Positions 1 through 7,717 of a stretch of 9,951 nt of DNA are shown one piece after another. Position numbers and translations under genes: made by a program. Position 1 is the stretch's first letter, and every line of letters begins with the position of its first letter. Under the pieces are notes generated by a model that was not told where the DNA came from, ran no database searches, and worked only from the letters and a program-made list of their open reading frames with translations. The stretch lies in assembly GCA_014377915.1 (NCBI GenBank), contig JACMOT010000027.1, positions 1 to 9,951 on the forward strand, read 5' to 3'. Source of the DNA: Tardiphaga sp. GTDB taxonomy: Bacteria; Pseudomonadota; Alphaproteobacteria; Rhizobiales; Xanthobacteraceae.

Positions 1-416
1 TGGAGAGCTACGCCAGGCACGCGGGTATTCCGGTGATCCACTACGTCTATGAGGCCAGCAAGGAGGCCGTGCGGTCGGTCCGGATGCTGTTCGAACGCCT
101 CGGCCTTGGGGATCAGTTCGCCGAGGCCACGGTTACCGACTGGCGCGAGACCGGGCAGCTACGATCGGAAACCTCACGCATCACCTATGGTGACGAACCG
201 ACCATCTACAATGTCTCGGGCCTGCACGGGTCCGACACCGCCTATCGCTACCGTGCGCGCCGGTCATCGCTGACCGATCTGCAGCGCGACATGCTCGAGC
301 GCTGTGGCGTCAACGATGTCTACAGGACCTCCGTGGCGGCGTGCGTTCGCGACCTTGGCCTCGACCTCGCCACCTCCGAGCGACTGTTCGGACACAGCCA
401 TGGCGTTGAGGCATGA
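1..416 (+). CDS. C-terminal fragment of a probable sulfotransferase-like protein (5' end outside window)
   Basis: The reading frame is open from the left edge (first full codon at position 3) to a TGA at 414-416, giving 137 visible residues. The segment around [16 protein letters not shown], followed by a helix ending in LFERLGLGD, resembles the C-terminal part of Stf0/NodH-type PAPS-dependent sulfotransferases, in which a Tyr-Glu pair follows a strand and precedes an 'R.L..LG' helix. The PAPS-binding N-terminal region is not in the window, so the family cannot be confirmed. Context supports the idea: the stop codon overlaps the start of cysD (ATGA), and the next two genes make PAPS. A sulfotransferase here would move sulfate from PAPS to a glycan or lipid. 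It could instead be another glycan-modifying enzyme or an unrelated protein. The tail after about residue 75 is not recognised. Confidence 0.5.
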   Translation, partial: ESYARHAGIPVIHYVYEASKEAVRSVRMLFERLGLGDQFAEATVTDWRETGQLRSETSRITYGDEPTIYNVSGLHGSDTAYRYRARRSSLTDLQRDMLERCGVNDVYRTSVAACVRDLGLDLATSERLFGHSHGVEA

Positions 417-1396
417 ACGCCACTCCCGATTTTCGCGATATCCCGACAACGCCGTTACGCCAGCCGGCTGATCTGGCAGACGCCCCCGCTCGCCTAAGGC
501 CAAGCAGCCACCTGCGGCGGCTGGAATCCGAAAGCATTCACATCCTGCGCGAAGTGGCGGCGGAATTTCGCAAGCCGGTGCTGCTGTATTCGATCGGCAA
601 GGATTCCTCGGTGCTGCTGCATCTGGCGATGAAGGCGTTCCAGCCGGGCAAGCCACCGTTCGCGCTGCTGCATGTCGACACCACCTGGAAATTCCGCGAG
701 ATGATCGCGTTTCGCGATCAACGGATGCGCGAGCTCGGGCTTGACCTGCTGGTTCACGTCAACGCCGACGGTATCGCGCAAGGCGTCGGCCCGTTCAGCC
801 ACGGCTCCGCGCGCCATACCGACATCATGAAGACACAGGCGTTACGGCAGGCGCTCGATGCCCATGGCTTCGACGCCGCGATCGGCGGCGCGCGGCGCGA
901 CGAGGAAAAATCCCGCGCCAAGGAGCGTATTTTCTCGCACCGAAGCGCGGCGCATCGCTGGGATCCGAAGAACCAGCGCCCCGAGCTCTGGAGTCTCTAC
1001 AAAACGCTGCTGGCGCCTGGCGAAAGCATGCGGGTGTTTCCATTGTCGAACTGGACCGAGCTCGATATCTGGGAATACATCCTGATCGAGAACATCCCGA
1101 TCGTGCCCCTATACCTGTCCGCGGTTCGCCCGGTGGTGGAGCGCGACGGCGCGCTGATCATGGTCGATGACGACCGCATTCCGCTATTGCCGGGCGAGAC
1201 GCCGCAATGGCGCTCGATCCGGTTCCGTACCCTCGGCTGCTATCCGCTGACCGGCGCGATGGAATCCACGGCGACAACCCTGCCCGCCATCGTGCGCGAG
1301 ATGATGGCCTCGCGCAGCTCGGAGCGCGAGGGCCGCGTCATCGACCGCGATGCGACGGCCTCGATGGAGCGCAAGAAGGTCGAGGGATATTTCTGA
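413..1396 (+). CDS. cysD: Sulfate adenylyltransferase small subunit CysD
   Basis: This is the catalytic subunit of ATP sulfurylase. With the CysN GTPase it makes APS and pyrophosphate from ATP and sulfate in the cytoplasm. It has 327 residues, about 25 more at the N-terminus than the E. coli type, because the conserved start of the fold ([20 protein letters not shown]) begins at residue 33. The PP-loop SIGKDSS lies at 60-66. Further family blocks are [13 protein letters not shown] (85-97), [18 protein letters not shown] (158-175), [15 protein letters not shown] (209-223) and [12 protein letters not shown] (271-282). The ATG at 413 overlaps the upstream TGA. No ATG, GTG or TTG occurs in frame before the conserved fold, so this start is preferred although the GAGG at 408-411 sits very close to it. 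Its own stop overlaps the cysNC start by one base. NodP is a homologous alternative name, but no nodulation gene is visible. Confidence 0.96.
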   Translation: MNATPDFRDIPTTPLRQPADLADAPARLRPSSHLRRLESESIHILREVAAEFRKPVLLYSIGKDSSVLLHLAMKAFQPGKPPFALLHVDTTWKFREMIAFRDQRMRELGLDLLVHVNADGIAQGVGPFSHGSARHTDIMKTQALRQALDAHGFDAAIGGARRDEEKSRAKERIFSHRSAAHRWDPKNQRPELWSLYKTLLAPGESMRVFPLSNWTELDIWEYILIENIPIVPLYLSAVRPVVERDGALIMVDDDRIPLLPGETPQWRSIRFRTLGCYPLTGAMESTATTLPAIVREMMASRSSEREGRVIDRDATASMERKKVEGYF

Positions 1397-3288
1397 TGTC
1401 ACGGCCGGATGATTCCGTCGGCTCCGTACTCGATGCGCTGCAGGGTCCGCATGGCGACAGTCCCACCTTGCGCTTCATCACCTGCGGCAGCGTCGATGAC
1501 GGCAAGAGCACGCTGGTCGGCCGCTTGCTGTATGATTCAAAACTGCTGTTCGACGATCAACTGATCGCGCTGGCGGCCGAGAGCAGGCTGGACGGCGGGA
1601 GCGGCGATCTGGACTTTGCGCTTCTGGTCGCGGGCTTGCAGGCGGAACGTGAGCAAGGCATCACCATCGATGTCGCCTACCGCTTCTTCGCCACACCACG
1701 CCGCCGGTTCGTGGTCGCCGATACGCCCGGCCATGAGCAATATACGCGCAACATGGCGACCGGCGCTTCCACCGCCGAACTCGCCATCGTGCTGATCGAC
1801 GCCCGCAAGGGCGTGATCACGCAGACGCGGCGACACAGCCATATCATCAGCCTGTTCGGCGTCCGCCACGTTGTGCTCGCGGTGAACAAGATGGACCTGG
1901 TCGGGTTCGACGAGGAACGCTTCAGCGAAATCGCCACCGACTATCGGCTGATCGCGGCCCAGCTCGGCATCACCGATGTGCAGTGCATTCCGGTCGCGGC
2001 CCGCGACGGCGACAACGTCTTCGCCGCCAGCACGCGCATGCCGTGGTATCGCGGCCCGACGATCATGCAGCATCTCGAGACCGTCGATGTCAGCGGCGAG
2101 ATCAGACAGCGGCCATTCCGGTTGCCGGTGCAATGGGTCAGCCGGCCGAATGCCGACTTCCGCGGCTTTTGCGGGCGCGTCGCCAGCGGCTCGGTGCGGT
2201 GCGGCGACGAAGTGACGGCGCAACCGTCGGATCGCCGCGGTCGCGTGGCGCGCATCCTGACGCCGGCGGGGCCGGCCGATATCGCGGTCGCCGGACAATC
2301 GGTGACACTGGTGTTGTCCGACGAGATCGATATCAGCCGCGGCGACGTCCTGACGACAGGCGCGCCGGCGGCGGTCGCCGACCGGCTCGCCGCCCATCTG
2401 GTCTGGTTTGACGATGCCGCGCTGGTTACCGGGCGGCGCTATCTGTTGAAAAGCGCCAGTTCAAGCACCGGCGCGGTGATCGCCTGCCTGGAGCACCGCG
2501 TCGCCATCGATACTCTGGAGCGGCAACCCGCGACGGCGCTTGCCGCCAACGAAATCGGCTATGTCCAGCTCCGCCTCGACCGGCCACTGGTCTGCGAGGC
2601 CTATCGCGACAACCGCGAACTTGGCAGCTTCATCCTGATCGACCCGCTCAGCCATCGCACGGCCGCGGCGGGCGTCATCGCTTCGCCGCTGCGGCGCGCC
2701 ACCGATATTCCCTGGCAGGGCCTGGCGGTCAACAAGACCATGCGGGCGGCGCGGCGACAGCAGCGGCCCTGCGTGCTGTGGCTGACCGGACTCAGCGGCG
2801 CCGGCAAATCGACCATCGCCAACCTGGTCGAGCAGCGGCTGGGCGGCCTCGGCCGCGATACCTATCTGCTCGACGGCGACAATCTGCGCCAGGGCATCAA
2901 CCGCGATCTCGGCTTCACCGCCGAGGCACGGGTCGAAAACATCCGCCGCGTCGGCGAGATCGCAAAACTGTTCGTCGATGCCGGCATGATCGTGCTGGTA
3001 TCGCTGATCTCGCCGTTCCGCGCCGACCGGGCCATCGCCCGCCATTTGCTGGCGGCCGGTGAGTTCATCGAGATCGAGGTCGCAACGCCATTGGCGGAAT
3101 GCGAACGCCGCGACCCGAAGGGACTTTATCGCCGAGCGCGGGCCGGCGGCATCGCCGATTTCACCGGCATCGATTCGCCCTATGAGCGGCCAGCGGCACC
3201 TGAGCTATCCCTCGATACCTGCGCAATATCGGCCGATGAGGCTTGTGGCCAGATCATCGGATATCTGCGGGAACATGGCTATCTTTAG
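1396..3288 (+). CDS. cysNC: Bifunctional CysN-CysC: sulfate adenylyltransferase GTPase subunit fused to APS kinase
   Basis: This 630-residue fusion carries out both halves of PAPS synthesis with CysD. The N-terminal EF-Tu-like GTPase shows the P-loop GSVDDGKST (31-39), the switch region EREQGITIDVAYRFF (84-98), DTPGHEQY (109-116) and NKMD (164-167). Beta-barrel domains follow to about residue 440. It couples GTP hydrolysis to APS formation. The C-terminal APS kinase (about 455-630) shows a second P-loop, GLSGAGKST (465-473), then DGDNLRQGINRDLGF (493-507), the SLISPFRADR segment (536-545), KGLYRRARAG (575-584) and FTGIDSPYE (589-597). It phosphorylates the 3'-OH of APS to give PAPS. The frame stays open upstream to 1207 inside cysD, but the ATG at 1396 is chosen: GAGGG at 1382-1386 lies 9 bases upstream, and the CysN fold starts soon after. 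The same fusion is called NodQ in rhizobia. All motifs are intact. Confidence 0.96.
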   Translation: MSRPDDSVGSVLDALQGPHGDSPTLRFITCGSVDDGKSTLVGRLLYDSKLLFDDQLIALAAESRLDGGSGDLDFALLVAGLQAEREQGITIDVAYRFFATPRRRFVVADTPGHEQYTRNMATGASTAELAIVLIDARKGVITQTRRHSHIISLFGVRHVVLAVNKMDLVGFDEERFSEIATDYRLIAAQLGITDVQCIPVAARDGDNVFAASTRMPWYRGPTIMQHLETVDVSGEIRQRPFRLPVQWVSRPNADFRGFCGRVASGSVRCGDEVTAQPSDRRGRVARILTPAGPADIAVAGQSVTLVLSDEIDISRGDVLTTGAPAAVADRLAAHLVWFDDAALVTGRRYLLKSASSSTGAVIACLEHRVAIDTLERQPATALAANEIGYVQLRLDRPLVCEAYRDNRELGSFILIDPLSHRTAAAGVIASPLRRATDIPWQGLAVNKTMRAARRQQRPCVLWLTGLSGAGKSTIANLVEQRLGGLGRDTYLLDGDNLRQGINRDLGFTAEARVENIRRVGEIAKLFVDAGMIVLVSLISPFRADRAIARHLLAAGEFIEIEVATPLAECERRDPKGLYRRARAGGIADFTGIDSPYERPAAPELSLDTCAISADEACGQIIGYLREHGYL

Positions 3289-3309
3289 CAGGGCGATGGA
3301 TATCCCGAT

Positions 3310-3882
3310 CTACCTCTTGTCACACCAGCCACCACGGTGGCCGCCGGTGTAGCCGCGGGCAAAGCCGCCGCTGAGCAGGGCCGCCGAAACATTCGGCGTG
3401 CGGCTGGTGGCGACGTCGGCGACGACACGGCCGGGATATTTGTCCGGCCCGATGTTGTAGATATTCACCGCGCCCTCGCCGAGCAGCCTCTTCAGCGCGT
3501 CGCCGGCGGCCTCCGCCAGACGCACTTCCCGCGCGCACTGCCCTTTCAGTTCCGGCGCGTCGATACCGCGCAGTCGGATCCGCGCGTCGAGATCGAGCCC
3601 GGGCCACAGATGCACCCGCGCCGCGAAGGTATCGCCATCGATCCCATGCAGCACATCGACGGGGTGACGAACAGCCGGGTTGCCGGCCCGTTTCCAGATG
3701 GTTTCGGCATCGCGCGCGGCCGGCGTCTGATTCGCTTCCGTGCCCGCTGGCAGCCAGTGTGCCCAGCGTCGCATCGGCAGCATCGCGCCGGCGGCCATCC
3801 CCAGCACGAACACCCACGGCAGCGCCGCGGAAAACCGCCTGCGCCACGGTGACGCGGCATGGATGCGGGGCGAAGTGTCCAT
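3310..3882 (-). CDS. Membrane-anchored thermonuclease (staphylococcal nuclease-like, SNase domain)
   Basis: A 190-residue protein with a basic N-terminus (RRR at 14-16), one hydrophobic segment (about 20-37), a linker, and an SNase OB-fold domain (about 75-187). Residues aligning with staphylococcal nuclease are present: IDGDTF (81-86, D84 matching Ca-binding D21), RIRLRGIDAPE (101-111, giving R103, D108 and E111 for R35, D40 and E43), and DKYPGRVVA (147-155, R152 for R87). An active Ca-dependent phosphodiesterase acting on DNA or RNA on the periplasmic side is therefore plausible. The hydrophobic segment could be a signal anchor or a cleaved signal. The ATG at 3882 is the first possible start, since an in-frame TGA lies four codons upstream. 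However, the only purine-rich stretch (GGGAG) abuts the ATG, so translation may be weak or start further in. The gene converges on cysNC with a 21-bp gap and no clear terminator. Confidence 0.88.
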   Translation of the reverse strand: MDTSPRIHAASPWRRRFSAALPWVFVLGMAAGAMLPMRRWAHWLPAGTEANQTPAARDAETIWKRAGNPAVRHPVDVLHGIDGDTFAARVHLWPGLDLDARIRLRGIDAPELKGQCAREVRLAEAAGDALKRLLGEGAVNIYNIGPDKYPGRVVADVATSRTPNVSAALLSGGFARGYTGGHRGGWCDKR

Positions 3883-3930
3883 CTCCCAAGATCAATCAGA
3901 TTCGCGGCGGACGGCAAGCCGAATTTGACG

Positions 3931-4078
3931 GTCGTTCCGGGGCGATCGGTGCGAGCGGCGAGCAAACCTCAGCCGCTCCAATTGGCACGGCGGGGGGTCC
4001 CGATAGCTCCATAACATCTACGGGTCCCGACGTTGCATGTCAGCCTGCCTCGCCGACTGACGCGCAGCCCGGAACGAC
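3931..4078. repeat. Palindromic intergenic repeat, copy 1 (degenerate)
   Basis: This fills most of the 205-bp gap between the SDHAF4-like gene and the nuclease gene, both on the minus strand. The outer arms are a perfect 11-bp inverted repeat: GTCGTTCCGGG at 3931-3941 and CCCGGAACGAC at 4068-4078. Inside are a 7-bp hairpin (GAGCGGC 3953-3959 with GCCGCTC 3972-3978), a 5-bp one (GTCAG 4039-4043 with CTGAC 4057-4061) and a direct repeat GGGTCCCGA (3995-4003 and 4022-4030). The left 14 bases (GTCGTTCCGGGGCG) and the right 11 match the ends of the element at 9420-9526, so they belong to one family. The right arm starts 9 bases past the SDHAF4-like stop codon, so a folded transcript could help end that message. 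I see no coding signal in the gap. Confidence 0.6.
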
Positions 4079-4087
4079 ATTGCCAAC

Positions 4088-4315
4088 TCAAAAATCCGAC
4101 GTGATGCCCTTGCGTTCCCAGTCGCCAAACCGGGTTGGCTCCGGTCCAGCCGGACCGTTTACCTCCTTGGGCCTTGCAGGCGTATTTTGTTCGGTCGCGG
4201 CGGCGGCGCGGCGCGCCTCGGCTTCGGCCAGCGCGCGTTGCGCCGCCGGTGTCAGGACTTTGAGTGGTGCGGGTTCAGCAATGGGCGTTGCAGTCTCGGG
4301 GGGAATGTCGTTCAT
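4088..4315 (-). CDS. DUF1674 / SDHAF4-type small protein, probable succinate dehydrogenase assembly factor
   Basis: A 75-residue protein. Its N-terminal half is low in complexity and rich in Pro, Ala and Glu, with a helical AQRALAEAEARRAAAA run (25-40). The C-terminus carries the DUF1674 signature: RPKEVNGPAGPEPTRFGDWE (48-67) followed by RKGITSDF (68-75). In eukaryotes and alphaproteobacteria this family (SDHAF4) binds the flavinylated succinate dehydrogenase subunit SdhA before complex II is assembled. That role is taken from the family, and no sdh gene is in the window. The frame extends upstream to a possible start at 4447. The ATG at 4315 is chosen because AGGAAG (minus strand, 4322-4327) sits six bases before it and because the extra 44 residues look non-coding. 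It is transcribed divergently from rsmB. Confidence 0.88.
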   Translation of the reverse strand: MNDIPPETATPIAEPAPLKVLTPAAQRALAEAEARRAAAATEQNTPARPKEVNGPAGPEPTRFGDWERKGITSDF

Positions 4316-4502
4316 CTCGTTCTTCCTGCTGAACCGACGTGGCCAGCGCGCGTTACCATGATCAAATCCATCTTTCGACTGCGAGCATATAGGGACGATT
4401 CTTACATTTGGCATATTCGCATGCGACAGAATCTGTTTCCGAACCATGGCGCAGGCTCAATCCGGCTGCGTCGTTGCCGCTCCTCTGTCGTGATGTTTTC
4501 CC
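4316..4502. promoter_or_regulatory. Divergent intergenic region, presumed promoters for the SDHAF4-like gene and rsmB
   Basis: This 187-bp gap separates two divergently transcribed genes, so it should hold both promoters. The stretch from about 4384 to 4440 is clearly richer in A+T than its surroundings. It holds a 6-bp inverted repeat (GATTCT 4397-4402 and AGAATC 4428-4433) flanking a GCATATTCGCATGC core. No hexamer pair close to a sigma-70 consensus could be assigned with confidence on either strand. The end nearest the SDHAF4-like gene carries its ribosome binding site. Confidence 0.35.
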
Positions 4503-5843
4503 ATGTCGCAAGTAAGATACGCACCACCTGCCGAGGTGCCCGGCCTCGCCGCGCGACGTATCGCGGCTGACATCCTCGATGGCGTGCTGCACAAGCGCCG
4601 CACCCTGGACGATCAACTCGAAGGCGCCGCCGCCCATCCCGCCCTGAAGTCGCTGTCCGACCGCGACCGGGCACTGATGCGCCGGCTGGTGGCCACCATC
4701 TTGCGCCGGATGGGCACGCTCAACCACGTGCTGTCGCGGTTGCTCGACCGCGGCATCCCCACCGATGCGCCGCGGGCGCAGAGCGCGCTGATGATCGGCG
4801 CCGCCCAGATCCTGTGGATGGATGTTCCCGATCATGCCGCCGTCGATCTGTCGGTGCGGATGGTGCAATCCGACCGGCGCGCTGCGAAATATGCCGGGCT
4901 CGTCAATGCCGTGCTGCGGCGCTGTGCGCGCGAAGGCCAGCCGCTGATCGACGAGGTCGCGGCGCAGACCCTCGACGTGCCGCCATGGCTGATGGCGCGC
5001 TGGATTGCGCATTACGGCGAGGCGACCGCCAGAAATATCGCGGAGGCCCTCAGCCATGAGCCGTCGCTCGACCTCACTGTCAAATCCGACGCCGCGGCGT
5101 GGGCGACGCGGTTGCATGGCGAAGTCTTGCCGACCGGTTCCGTTCGTACCCTGTTGCAGGGGTCGGTGACCATGCTGCCAGGCTTCGGCGACGGCCAATG
5201 GTGGGTGCAGGACGCCGCCGCGGCACTGCCGGCGCGGCTGTTCGGCGACCTCAAGGGCAAGCGGGTGGTCGATCTCTGCGCCGCCCCGGGCGGCAAGACC
5301 GCGCAGCTCATCCATGCCGGCGCGGATGTCACCGCCGTCGATCGCTCGCAGAACCGCATCGCGCGGCTGCGTGAGAACCTTGCGCGGCTATCGCTGCAAG
5401 CCGAGACCGTGATTTCGGACGGAACCGAATACCCTGGCGAAGGGTTTGACGCCGTGCTGGTCGATGCGCCATGCGCCTCGACCGGCACCATCCGCCGGCA
5501 TCCCGATGTCGCCTGGCTGAAGCAGGAATCCGACATCATCTTGCTGACGGCGCTGCAACGGCGGCTGCTGCAAAAGGCTACGACGCTCCTGAAGCCGGGC
5601 GGAACGCTGGTTTATTGCACCTGTTCGCTGGAGCCCGAAGAGGGCGAGCATGCCGTTGCCGCTCTGCTGGCGGGCGATTCCGGCATGCGCCGCGCCCCGA
5701 TCGATGCCAGCGAGGTGGCGGGCCTGTCGGAAATCGTCACTCCGGACGGAGATCTGCGCACCCTGCCCTGTCACCTGCCTCACGCCGACCCCCGACTCGG
5801 CGGCCTCGACGGCTTCTATGCCGCGCGACTGGTCAAATCCTGA
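4503..5843 (+). CDS. rsmB: 16S rRNA (cytosine-967-C5)-methyltransferase RsmB/Sun
   Basis: A 446-residue cytoplasmic enzyme that uses S-adenosylmethionine to methylate C5 of C967 (E. coli numbering) in 16S rRNA. The N-terminal NusB-like RNA-binding domain spans about 12-145. The methyltransferase domain spans about 215-446. It shows the SAM-binding loop VVDLCAAPGGKT (255-266), the acidic residue D280 in VTAVDRSQNR, the motif IV DAPCASTGTIRRHPD (321-335, C324) and the motif VI TCSLEPEEGE (373-382, catalytic C374). Both cysteines needed by RNA m5C methyltransferases are present. Length and domain order match the family. The ATG at 4503 has no good Shine-Dalgarno sequence, but the following PPAEVPGLAARRIAADIL is typical of alphaproteobacterial homologues. 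A different m5C target cannot be excluded from sequence alone. Confidence 0.93.
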   Translation: MSQVRYAPPAEVPGLAARRIAADILDGVLHKRRTLDDQLEGAAAHPALKSLSDRDRALMRRLVATILRRMGTLNHVLSRLLDRGIPTDAPRAQSALMIGAAQILWMDVPDHAAVDLSVRMVQSDRRAAKYAGLVNAVLRRCAREGQPLIDEVAAQTLDVPPWLMARWIAHYGEATARNIAEALSHEPSLDLTVKSDAAAWATRLHGEVLPTGSVRTLLQGSVTMLPGFGDGQWWVQDAAAALPARLFGDLKGKRVVDLCAAPGGKTAQLIHAGADVTAVDRSQNRIARLRENLARLSLQAETVISDGTEYPGEGFDAVLVDAPCASTGTIRRHPDVAWLKQESDIILLTALQRRLLQKATTLLKPGGTLVYCTCSLEPEEGEHAVAALLAGDSGMRRAPIDASEVAGLSEIVTPDGDLRTLPCHLPHADPRLGGLDGFYAARLVKS

Positions 5844-5848
5844 GATAT

Positions 5849-5910
5849 ACTGGCGCCGCGGCCGATTTCGGCGGCGTCCACAGGGCGCTGCCCTTATAGT
5901 GGGCGCCAGT
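5849..5910. repeat. Inverted repeat in the rsmB-heparinase gap
   Basis: The 122-bp gap after rsmB contains a perfect 9-bp inverted repeat, ACTGGCGCC at 5849-5857 and GGCGCCAGT at 5902-5910. A short GC-rich hairpin lies inside it (GCCG 5861-5864, CGGC 5869-5872, loop ATTT). No run of T follows, so it is not a classical intrinsic terminator. It could be an operator, a transcript-stabilising fold or chance in GC-rich DNA. Confidence 0.35.
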
Positions 5911-5965
5911 CGCGTTTCCAGATACAAGGATTCGCAACACAGATTCACCTCAGTCCAAGGCGCGC

Positions 5966-7717
5966 GTGGCCGCTCATCGCAGACGTATTTCCGGGCTGAT
6001 CCTCGGCCGCTTCGCGCGGGCTGCGATGTCGCGCGTGTCGGGCGGCTCGGTGGCGGTGTCGCGGCTATGGCCCGGCCGTACCGACCGCTTGATCATCGCG
6101 CCGCATGACCTGCGTACCGCCGACGCCACCCGCGCCGCGGAGATCTATGCCGGCCGCTTCGTGTTCGCCGGCAAGATCGTCACCTGCCATGGCCGCTCGA
6201 TCTTCGACCTGGAGCCGCCGTCCGAGGACTGGGAAATCACGCTGCTCGGTTTCGGCTGGCTGCGGCATCTGCGCGCCGCCGACACCGCCATCACCCGGGC
6301 CAATGCCCGTTCGCTGATCGATGACTGGATCACCACCCCGTCGCGCAAACGCCCGGTCGGCCGCCGTGCCGACGTCGTGGCGCGCCGCGTCATCTCGCTG
6401 CTGTCGCAGGCGCCGTTGGTGCTCGGCGATACCGATGGAAAATTCTACCGGCGCTATTTGCGGGCGTTGACCCGTGAAATCCGCGGCCTGCGCTATACAT
6501 TGTCAAACGTGGCCGATGGCGTGCCGCGACTGCAGGTGCTGATCGCGCTGTGCTATGCCTCGCTGTGCCTCGCCAACCAGGCTACCCATATCCGCGCCGC
6601 CACGCGAAAATTATCGGATGAATTGCAGCGCCAGATCCTGCCGGATGGCGGCCACATCTCGCGCAATCCCGGCGCGCTGATCGAACTGCTGATCGACCTG
6701 CTGCCGCTGCGGCAGACCTTCGCCGCGCGCAACATCGCACCGCCGCCGGCGCTGCTGAATGCGATCGATCGCATGATGCCGATGCTGCGGTTCTTCCGCC
6801 ACGGCGACGGCAGCTTCGCGCTGTTCAACGGCATGAGTGCCGCGCCGTCGCATCTGTTGGCGACGCTGCTGGCCTATGACGACACCCACGGCACGCCGAT
6901 GGTCAACATGCCCCACACCGGCTTCCAGCGCCTCGATGCCGGCACCATGACCGTGATCATCGATACCGGAAAGCCGCCGCCCCCCAGTGTCAGCCACGAC
7001 GCCCATGCCGGCACACTGGCGTTCGAACTGTCGGCCGGCCCGAGCCGGATCGTCATCAATTGCGGGATGCCTTCTACCGGACGCGAAAACTGGCGGCCGT
7101 TCGCGCGCGGGACCACGGCGCATTCGACGCTGGCCTATCACAGCACGTCGTCGAGCCAGTTCATCGAGCGCAGTTCGATGAAGAAATTCCTGCAGGGCGC
7201 GCCGATCGTCGGGGGCCCGCATGTGGTCGAAAGCTACCGCGAGGTCACATCGAGCGGCACCATGCTGACGACGTCGCATGACGGCTATCTCGACCGCTTC
7301 GGCCTGGTGCATCGTCGCACTCTGATGGTGGCCGAGGACGGCAACCGGCTCGACGGCGAGGACATTCTGGCGACCGCGTCCGGCGCACGGATCAGGGGCG
7401 ACAACACCGACTACGCGCTGCGCTTCCATCTTCATCCGGCCGTGAAGGCGAGCCGCCTCAGCGATGCTCGCGGCGTCATGCTGGTGCTGCCGAACCGCGA
7501 CGTCTGGACCTTCGAGGCCCTCGACGACAAGGTGGAACTGGAAGACAGCGTGTTCCTGGCCGGCAATGACGGCCCGCGCCGCACCGCCCAGATTGTCATC
7601 CACCAGGATTCCAGACAGGTCACCAGCATCCGCTGGAGCTTCATCCGGTCCGGCGCCTCGGCTTCCGCCACCACCGCCCGCCGCGACGCCCGTCGCGAGC
7701 CGGAATTGCCGCTGTAG
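5966..7717 (+). CDS. Heparinase II/III-like protein, apparently without signal peptide
   Basis: A 583-residue protein. The N-terminal half (about 80-300) is helical and resembles the alpha/alpha-toroid of polysaccharide lyases, with [25 protein letters not shown] sequence at 225-245. The C-terminal half (about 310-565) is the beta-rich heparinase II/III region. It includes [21 protein letters not shown] (348-367), the AHSTL motif (385-389) and [16 protein letters not shown] (438-453). Known members cleave uronic-acid glycans by beta-elimination, but the substrate here is unknown. The N-terminus is Arg-rich with no clear hydrophobic core, which is odd because characterised lyases of this kind are exported. 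The GTG at 5966 is used, with AAGG at 5957-5960 five bases upstream; ATG 6026 is an alternative. The frame has no earlier ordinary start in the gap. It lies between rsmB and purH on the same strand. Confidence 0.85.
   Translation: MAAHRRRISGLILGRFARAAMSRVSGGSVAVSRLWPGRTDRLIIAPHDLRTADATRAAEIYAGRFVFAGKIVTCHGRSIFDLEPPSEDWEITLLGFGWLRHLRAADTAITRANARSLIDDWITTPSRKRPVGRRADVVARRVISLLSQAPLVLGDTDGKFYRRYLRALTREIRGLRYTLSNVADGVPRLQVLIALCYASLCLANQATHIRAATRKLSDELQRQILPDGGHISRNPGALIELLIDLLPLRQTFAARNIAPPPALLNAIDRMMPMLRFFRHGDGSFALFNGMSAAPSHLLATLLAYDDTHGTPMVNMPHTGFQRLDAGTMTVIIDTGKPPPPSVSHDAHAGTLAFELSAGPSRIVINCGMPSTGRENWRPFARGTTAHSTLAYHSTSSSQFIERSSMKKFLQGAPIVGGPHVVESYREVTSSGTMLTTSHDGYLDRFGLVHRRTLMVAEDGNRLDGEDILATASGARIRGDNTDYALRFHLHPAVKASRLSDARGVMLVLPNRDVWTFEALDDKVELEDSVFLAGNDGPRRTAQIVIHQDSRQVTSIRWSFIRSGASASATTARRDARREPELPL

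Noticed and set aside
1537..2397. Long minus-strand open frame (286 codons) inside cysNC
   Set aside because: It is antisense to a gene with complete family motifs, reads as Arg/Ala/Gly/His-rich sequence with no domain, and such frames are expected in GC-rich DNA.
413..3288. Naming the genes nodP and nodQ and calling the region a symbiosis locus
   Set aside because: CysD/CysNC and NodP/NodQ are homologous, and no nod box or other nodulation gene is visible in the window.
3759..4361. Plus-strand open frame (200 codons) across the nuclease start, the repeat and the SDHAF4-like gene
   Set aside because: It runs antisense through two recognised genes and a palindromic repeat, and its translation is Ala/Ser/Pro-rich without any domain.
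4316..4447. Longer 119-residue version of the SDHAF4-like protein
   Set aside because: The extra N-terminus has no family similarity and crosses the A+T-rich promoter region, while the ATG at 4315 has a well-placed AGGAAG.
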